From: Stereocaulon alpinum
Lineage: Eukaryota > Ascomycota > Lecanoromycetes > Lecanorales > Stereocaulaceae
Direction: 5' to 3'
Assembly: GCA_018257865.1 (NCBI GenBank)
Contig: JAEUBA010000091.1
Location: 1 to 64,000, forward strand
Length of the DNA stretch: 64,000 nucleotides
Shown piece by piece: positions 58,291-64,000 of the stretch; within the stretch, counting starts at the first letter, position 1; each line of letters opens with the position of its first letter. A program made the translations under genes and the position numbers. The notes under the pieces were generated by a model, which was given only the letters and a program-made list of their open reading frames with translations, did no database searches and had not been told where the DNA came from.

Positions 58291-59550
58291 ATGCCCCACG
58301 TCCTCGACAATTCCATAGTGAATCTTGATATCTTACCTGAAGGCAAAGCGCAAGAAATGGCAGAAAAGGCCCAACAAGGCGCCAATGAAGGAGCCAGCAC
58401 TGCGGGGTATATTCAGTGTTTACTTCTGCTCATTCTGGCTTTTTCCTTGATACTTTCTGATACTAACATCGTTCGCGCAGTGGCTACCTCTCATCTGCTG
58501 CCTCTTACCTCCCAGGCACTGACCAGGTAAAGGACGCTGCTTCCAGTGCACCAGGCAAAGCACAAGAGGGAGCTGGTGCTGCGGGGTATGTTTACCGTTC
58601 GATGTTCCTGCCACAATACGCAATGCAAACGACTTGCTAACGAGTCTCTTGGTGTAGCAAAGGAGTCAAAGATGTCACATCTCCCGTCCCTGTTGTCGGC
58701 AGCGTCGTGGAAGGTGTCGGCAATGCACCCGCAGTTCAAAAGCTTGGCGGAGAAGAAGAAAAGCAAGGATATCTTGGTGCTGCGTACAACCTGGCTGGAG
58801 GTGCGGTGCGGACTGTGTATGATGCTGCTGGTAATGTGGTATGTTCATTTCGAGGAGGTGACGAAAGGATCAGCTGATAGGGGCCCATAGATCGGTACTG
58901 TCAGTAACACAGCTGGCCGATATGTACACGGGTCGTCAGAGACAAAGAAAGAAGGCGAAGCCGTAGCCGAAAACAAGGAGGGCGATGCAGAGGGCATAAT
59001 GTCGAAAGACGAGGCGATAAAGAAAGACCAGGAAGCAATCAAGGGCGATACAACAGCCAAAACCCAAGAGACAGCGGAGAAGACCCAAAAGACAGCAGAT
59101 ACCACAACTTCAAAGACCAAAGAGACCGCTAGCTCCCTTGGCCAGACGGCCTCGGACACAAGTGATAAGCTCAAAGCAGGCCATCGGGACATTGAAGACA
59201 ATGTCGAGTCCGGAGGCAAAGATGCGATCAATACTATTCAAGAATCCACAGGAACGAAAGAAGCTACGTCTGGAGCAAGTGATGGACTAGAGGACACTGT
59301 TGATGCGGCAAAGGGAACTGCAAGAGGTGTCGAGGATTCCGCTACTAAAGGGATCGGAAGTGCAGCTGGACGTGATACTGAGGGGATGAAGAGCGCAGCG
59401 GGGGACACGGCCAACACTGTGGGAGAGGGAACGAAGGGGGCTGTTTCTGGCGGGACGGACACTGTCAAAGGTACCGCTGGGGCGCTGGGAGACGGGGCGA
59501 AGAGTGCTGGTGGAGCTTTGGGCGGAATGACGGGTTTGGGCGGAAAGTGA
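58291..59550 (+). CDS. LEA-like repetitive hydrophilic protein
   Basis: Four exons (58291-58406, 58481-58585, 58658-58838, 58891-59550) join to 353 residues. Introns of 74, 72 and 52 bp have GT...AG ends, the first two with TACTAAC and GCTAAC branch sites. The N-terminal half carries two similar modules ending in EGASTAGGYLSS and EGAGAAGKGVKD. The C-terminal half is built of Thr/Lys/Glu/Ala/Gly 11-mer-like repeats (ETAEKTQKTADTTTSKTKET and GTKGAVSGGTDTVKGTAGAL). It is highly hydrophilic, with no signal peptide or membrane helix. This matches group 3 LEA-like proteins, which fold into amphipathic helices on drying and are linked to stress or spore protection. An earlier non-ATG or spliced start cannot be excluded. 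Confidence 0.75.
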
Positions 59551-59978
59551 CACGGGGCCTGTGGTGTCGGATCGCGCGAATAGTGCTGCGGTATATAGGT
59601 AGGCTTTCAGAATTGGAGAATATTTTCCTAATTGTGTTCAGCGACTTGATCCACAAGCAATGAGACGATAGATACGTTGAGGAGACAGAGCGTACCTCAT
59701 CTCATGATCTAGTGGCGTAGCAAAAATGCTGGTAAAGCTTGGCATTTGGCTGCTTTTCCATTAGCTCCAGTCGAGTCCCATTCCACCTTAACGCCAATCC
59801 TCTCATTGCACTGGCTCTCCAGTATAAATTGCGCTCTGCCACGGAAGGATTTCTTAGCTTTCAGTGTCAACCAAATTCATGCTCAAGTCATGCACAATGA
59901 CATCACGATCAAGCTTAATTCTATTAGCACCGTTTGTTCAGGAAATTCCAAGGTGCAAAAATCTTATATTGACCTTGC

Positions 59979-61373
59979 ATGTCGAGTAGAGACGCTTCGA
60001 TCAAGGCATTATTAGGCTCTCCTATGGCGATGCTCCATAAGAAAGACCTGTATTTCGCGGTTACTGATTTCTATGACCACTTGACTCATCACATTGTTCC
60101 CGGCCCACAAAGTAGAAGCTGGTTCTTGCCATTCCTTCTCTTGCCAATAGCTCTTCTTATTCCCCCATCTACCCTGTCCCATCGGCAACTATGTGCCCTG
60201 TTCCTTCCGGCCATCTACGCATGCCACGTTCATGCTTGGCTGCAGATTGGTGGGCTCGAGATCCTATCAGTGACTTTGGCGCTCTGGGCGTTCGATTTGC
60301 TCGCACTTAGAGATCCAAGGAAAACGTACCGCCGCGTAAGACTCCACGTGCCACCGATTGCTGATGAGACTTCGGGGAAACGCCCGGGAAAGGTCGTGGA
60401 GGAGCCGTATCCGGAGGACCTGGGAAAACGGATTCGATGGGTGTTGACACTGCTGGTATCTCTCCGTCTCACAGGATGGAAGGTCGGGGATACCTCTCAT
60501 GACGAAACACGAACATACAAAACACTGAGTAGATCCGCATTCTTGAAAAATGCTTTGGGGATACTGGCAAAAAGCTATCTCATCATGGATGCCACATCAA
60601 GCTATATCTATACGGACCCATACTTCCATGTTTCCAATATGAGTGTTGATGCCCCCTTTCCTCCACCAACGCCGGGCATGCCAACTCTTCTCATCATTCT
60701 CAGACTTCTGCCTCCACGAGTGCTCAGATCTGGTATCCTTGCTGGACAGATATATGGATTGGTTACATCGCTATTCTTGATTTCCACTCCGTTAGCAGTA
60801 GGTCTCAACGCCATTGATGTCCTATCAGATGAGTGGAGTCCGCACACCTGGCCGGTTTTCTTCGGAAATTTCTCAGCTGTAGGAGAACGAGGACTTCGAG
60901 GATTGTGGGGCTCATGGTGGCATCATATGAATCGGCAGATCACCGTTACACCTGGTCAATCTCTAATTCAAGTTGTGGGCATCCCGACATCGTCAACACT
61001 GGGCTATATTGTATTGACTGCTTCAACCTTCTTCTTATCGGGTGTAATACATATGGGGTTGATACCGCCGCAACCGGAGACGAGGCTCATGTCGGCGAAT
61101 GCAATGAGAATGTATGTTGGTGCTTTCTTCTGGGCTCAAATACCTGCTTTCGGAGTCGAGATGCTAGTGTCGAGGATCATGGCAAGGGTCATGCCAACTG
61201 TTACGCACCAGAAAGTGACGAAGCTGCTTGTTCTGATCTGGGTGGCTGGGTATCTGTCACTGACTTTGCCACTTCTGACTGTCCCATTCAGAGAGATCAA
61301 GTATTGGCACTATTGGTCGGTGCCAGTCAGCCTGATACGGGGACTTGCTGGGAAAGGCTGGGTGACGTGGTGA
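59979..61373 (+). CDS. Wax-synthase-type membrane O-acyltransferase
   Basis: A 464-residue intronless frame with many hydrophobic helices (about 48-64, 71-90, 94-110, 152-165, 256-275, 340-360 and two near the C-terminus). The wax synthase-like motif LWGSWWHHMNRQ is at 309-320, and a second intramembrane His (FFLSGVIHMG) is at H358, as in MBOAT-like enzymes. Fungal relatives acylate alcohols, sterols or secondary metabolites using acyl-CoA; the acceptor here is unknown. Start at 59979 was taken as the first ATG; a second at 60024 (MAMLHKKDLYF) is possible. Confidence 0.8.
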   Translation: MSSRDASIKALLGSPMAMLHKKDLYFAVTDFYDHLTHHIVPGPQSRSWFLPFLLLPIALLIPPSTLSHRQLCALFLPAIYACHVHAWLQIGGLEILSVTLALWAFDLLALRDPRKTYRRVRLHVPPIADETSGKRPGKVVEEPYPEDLGKRIRWVLTLLVSLRLTGWKVGDTSHDETRTYKTLSRSAFLKNALGILAKSYLIMDATSSYIYTDPYFHVSNMSVDAPFPPPTPGMPTLLIILRLLPPRVLRSGILAGQIYGLVTSLFLISTPLAVGLNAIDVLSDEWSPHTWPVFFGNFSAVGERGLRGLWGSWWHHMNRQITVTPGQSLIQVVGIPTSSTLGYIVLTASTFFLSGVIHMGLIPPQPETRLMSANAMRMYVGAFFWAQIPAFGVEMLVSRIMARVMPTVTHQKVTKLLVLIWVAGYLSLTLPLLTVPFREIKYWHYWSVPVSLIRGLAGKGWVTW

Positions 61374-61573
61374 CATTACGGCTGGCAGTGTAGACAGAGC
61401 CGCAGTGTAGAACATTGTTACAGTGTCATCTTAAGCCCTTGTTGGGTGCACGATCCCTAGCATGAGTATGCGCCCCGAATGATGCATTTCGCGGCTCCCT
61501 TGTGGAAGTGTTCGTACCCTTGTTGGTAAAATTAGGATTGAGAAGAAGCGTGATTTTCGATGCGGCTTGCTTG
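61374..61573. other. Short convergent intergenic gap
   Basis: Separates the 3' ends of the acyltransferase and the small membrane protein; nothing recognised. Confidence 0.5.
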
Positions 61574-61993
61574 TCATTCGGCCTCACTCCTAGACCTCAG
61601 CACTTTTGTAGTCTCTACCCGTGTTCGTGGTAGCTTCTTGACTGTATCCTCCTTCCCAAAGCCCAGCACCTCCCCAATGAACCCTCTCGGTTTCGGTACA
61701 GGACATTCATGCGAGATTCTCCTCATCGTTAGCTTCTCCTCCTCTGATGTCTCCGGTGACGATACTAATTCGTCTTCTCTGCTCGAACCCAGCATATTGG
61801 GGGCATTCGCAGGCCGACGCCGTCTTCTCCGCTTTCCATCCTCCGTGATCTCGAAATCTCCATCTGCGAACTTGACGCGTGGAGCAGGACAGGGTATGAT
61901 ATGTGGCATACCAACCACGAGAAAAGAGACGAGGAGAGTCGTGCCGAAGAGAGAGGTGGTGAGGCGGGATCGGGGGTGAAGATGGGGGGTCAT
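61574..61993 (-). CDS. Small single-pass membrane protein, conserved type, function unknown
   Basis: 139 residues when started at the ATG at 61993; the frame stays open a further 207 bases upstream, but that part is low-complexity and lacks coding character. A basic N-terminus (HPRSRLTT) precedes one hydrophobic helix at about 13-30 (LFGTTLLVSFLVVGMPHI), then PCPAPR, a six-Arg run (GKRRRRRRP), an acidic Ser/Glu stretch, and HECPVPKPRGFIGEVLGFGK. The CPxP / CPVPKPxG pair around the membrane segment looks conserved in design. Basic N-terminus and single helix would suit the inner mitochondrial membrane or ER; neither can be proven. Confidence 0.65.
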   Translation of the reverse strand: MTPHLHPRSRLTTSLFGTTLLVSFLVVGMPHIIPCPAPRVKFADGDFEITEDGKRRRRRRPANAPNMLGSSREDELVSSPETSEEEKLTMRRISHECPVPKPRGFIGEVLGFGKEDTVKKLPRTRVETTKVLRSRSEAE

Positions 61994-62601
61994 GGTGGAG
62001 GTGTCTTGCTGCCTTGGGGCCGGAGCTGAATCTATACGACTTTCGCTGCAAAGAGTCACCAAGTAGAGCTGGTTATGAACACTGAATGAGCGAACATTGA
62101 GTCCATTGGAATAATAATGATGATGCTGCTGCGTGGAATTTGACATCCGCGAATCTAGCTTGAAGATCCTTGCCATATGTGTGGCAATATCAAAAGTCAC
62201 GCTAGCAAAATAAATAGCCCCATCGCGCCTTTGGAAGCTCCGTTTCCAAGCACTTAAGTCTCACGAACCTGCTCAAGTATTGCCAGCTGCGGTCCTTAAC
62301 TCTACACTTGCTCTACTTGGTTCATTGCATGTGCTCAGATTAGAGTCGGAAACAGAGTAGCCAATACTTCGCCCCGTTCCGCCACCGATCCCAACTTCCA
62401 CTGAACCCCAGTCGCATCGTATTGATTGCAATATTGATAGATGATGGAAAGAATTGGAAGCCCAGCCTAGTATCAGAGGAAGAGAGGAGATCTTCTCCCG
62501 CCCAGGGTAGTCCGCATACCCCGCCTTTGCCTTCCAGAGCACTTTAAAAGCGTGGAACACGCCTGTCGCCCCACCCATCTTTTGGGCGACGCGGGGCGAC
62601 G
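61994..62601. promoter_or_regulatory. Divergent promoter region
   Basis: About 600 bp between the start of the small membrane protein (minus) and PPG1 (plus). No defined element can be named with confidence. Confidence 0.4.
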
Positions 62602-63978
62602 ATGAGCGATCTAGATAAGTAGGTGCTGGTTCCGTGAAATGCTCGAGCATGTATGTACTAAAACCATATGCTAGGGCGATTTCTGAGCTTCGCGCTTGCA
62701 AGATCATCCCCGAACCCCAAGTCCGCGAGATCTGCCATAAAGCACGCGAGCTGCTGATCGAAGAGGCCAACGTTGTCCAAGTCGACGCTCCTGTCACAAT
62801 ATGTGGAGACATACACGGACAATTCCATGACTTGATGGAGTTGTTCAGAGTGGGAGGAGACGTACCGGATACGAATTACCTTTTCATGGGCGACTTTGTC
62901 GACAGAGGCTTCTACTCACTAGAAAGCTTTCTCTTGTTATTGTGCTTAAAGGTCAGATATCCAGATCGGATAACACTGATAAGAGGGAACCACGAGTCAA
63001 GGCAAATAACGACGGTGTACGGATTTTACGATGAGTGTTTACGAAAATATGGGAGCGCTAATGTGTGGAGATACTGCTGTGAAGTCTTCGACTACTTGGC
63101 ACTTGGGGCTATAGTGTTGGGCACGAGCTCGACGCTGGACCCATCATTCACGGATCAGTCCCAAGCTATCGAACCCGTGGACGACGATGTGGAGATTGAG
63201 ATCATGAATTCAAGGAATGAGGTCACAGCAAGATTTCCAAGAAGCAGACGACGGCTATATGAGTCAGAAGCGCTGAACTCCTCACCGCCGGGCACACCTG
63301 CGAAGATTGGCCCTTCCGGTACTGGTGCTACAAGCGACGCAGGAGGCTCAATACAAAGTGGTGGTGGGGCAGTGCTGTGTGTGCATGGAGGACTAAGCCC
63401 ACTTATTGACAGCGTCGATAAAATACGGCTACTTGATAGAAAACAGGAGGTACCACATGAGGGCGCCATGTGTGATTTGCTTTGGAGTGACCCGGACGAG
63501 ATTGATGGCTGGGGTCTCTCACCACGAGGCGCAGGCTTTCTCTTCGGCTCCGATATTGTCAAACGATTCAATCATCTTAACGACCTCTCATTGATAGCCC
63601 GAGCACATCAACTAGTGATGGAAGGGTTCAAAGAGATGTTTGACTCCAGCATTGTCACCGTATGGTCAGCCCCAAATTATTGCTATCGATGCGGTAATGT
63701 CGCAGCTATATTAGAGCTGGGGGAGGATACAAGCCACGGTGGCGTCATATCGAGGAGCAACGGGGATGCAGGCAGGAGCTTGCAATTACTGCCTTCAAAT
63801 GGCATTCCAAGATCTGGGCCTGGGAGGAGGTATAGGGTGTTCGAAGCTGCACCGCAAGATCCGCGGGGCATGCCTGCGAAGAAACCTGTAGCTGACTACT
63901 TCTTGGTACGTTCTTCGACTCAACTCCGATCTCGGCAAATCTCTATTTGAAAGCAATACTAATCAAGTTTCACAGTAA
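62602..63978 (+). CDS. ppg1: PP2A-like Ser/Thr protein phosphatase PPG1
   Basis: Three exons: 62602-62618, 62675-63905 and the stop codon alone at 63976-63978. The first intron (62619-62674) splices the short start exon so that the protein begins MSDLDKAISELRACK, as in PP2A-type subunits. The last intron (63906-63975, GTACGT donor, TACTAAT branch, CACAG acceptor) makes the protein end in the invariant PP2A-family tail DYFL; without splicing it would run on 15 codons and lose this end. The product has 416 residues. Phosphoesterase motifs GDIHGQ (50-55), GDFVDRG (78-84) and RGNHE (109-113) and the later HGG are intact. A polar insert of about 80 residues after ALGAIVLG (about 168-250) separates the two halves of the catalytic domain, a feature of filamentous-fungal PPG1. 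Yeast Ppg1 acts in the Far complex and in glycogen and mitophagy control. Confidence 0.9.
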
Positions 63979-64000
63979 TGTTACTGTGGATATTGTCTGG

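Noticed and set aside
60833..61393. 186-codon plus-strand frame overlapping the acyltransferase
   Set aside because: It overlaps the acyltransferase in another frame, with Cys-rich composition and no recognisable motif.
61994..62200. N-terminal extension of the small membrane protein
   Set aside because: The frame stays open but is His/Ser/Gln-rich without coding character, while the ATG at 61993 puts a basic N-terminus directly before the membrane helix.

Overview
The window looks like nuclear DNA of a filamentous ascomycete (Pezizomycotina). Genes carry short introns (52-74 bp) with GT...AG ends and TACTAAC-like branch sites. The genome is two-faced: gene-bearing DNA of ordinary composition alternates with very AT-rich repeat blocks in which CA and TG dinucleotides are almost gone and former Gln/Trp codons are TAG or TAA. 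That is the signature of repeat-induced point mutation (RIP) on transposons. A class more precise than Pezizomycotina cannot be fixed from sequence alone.

Layout. (1) 1-10.93 kb: RIP-destroyed repeat block with a Ty1/copia reverse transcriptase/RNase H and its LTR (5.3-7.08 kb), a Ty3/gypsy integrase and its LTR (7.56-9.83 kb), a minisatellite and palindromic repeats. (2) 10.94-35.5 kb: gene-bearing island with a 448-residue predicted secreted protein, a broken small secreted protein gene, an intact four-cysteine secreted protein with a Kex2-type site, decayed coding fragments, a large DUF726 alpha/beta-hydrolase membrane protein, an MFS (Dal5-type) transporter with an internal deletion, a dead FAD monooxygenase, a small zinc-binding protein, a short-chain dehydrogenase, a glycine-zipper/RS-tail protein and, against the next repeat block, an ML-domain lipid-binding gene carrying an in-frame stop. 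(3) 35,715-57,346: one nested retrotransposon complex. A minus-strand copia element (174-bp LTRs, GGTAT duplication) was hit by a solo gypsy LTR (ATATC duplication) and by gypsy-B (273-bp LTRs, AGTAA duplication). Gypsy-B was in turn hit by a chromodomain gypsy-A (180-bp LTRs, CGCCT duplication) and by a foldback MITE-like element. All four LTR-derived insertions keep perfect 5-bp target duplications, so the order of events is readable. (4) 57.35-64 kb: ordinary genes, namely a repetitive LEA-like hydrophilic protein, a wax-synthase-type membrane acyltransferase, a small single-pass membrane protein, and the PP2A-like phosphatase PPG1, whose last intron separates the final Leu codon from the stop.

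How it fits together: the transporter, FAD monooxygenase and dehydrogenase within 7 kb resemble the remains of a small catabolic cluster (inference). The secreted-protein genes and the most damaged genes lie near repeat blocks, as expected of accessory regions in genomes with RIP. The phosphatase end looks like conserved core genome. No RNA genes, CRISPR arrays or bacterial-type operons were found.
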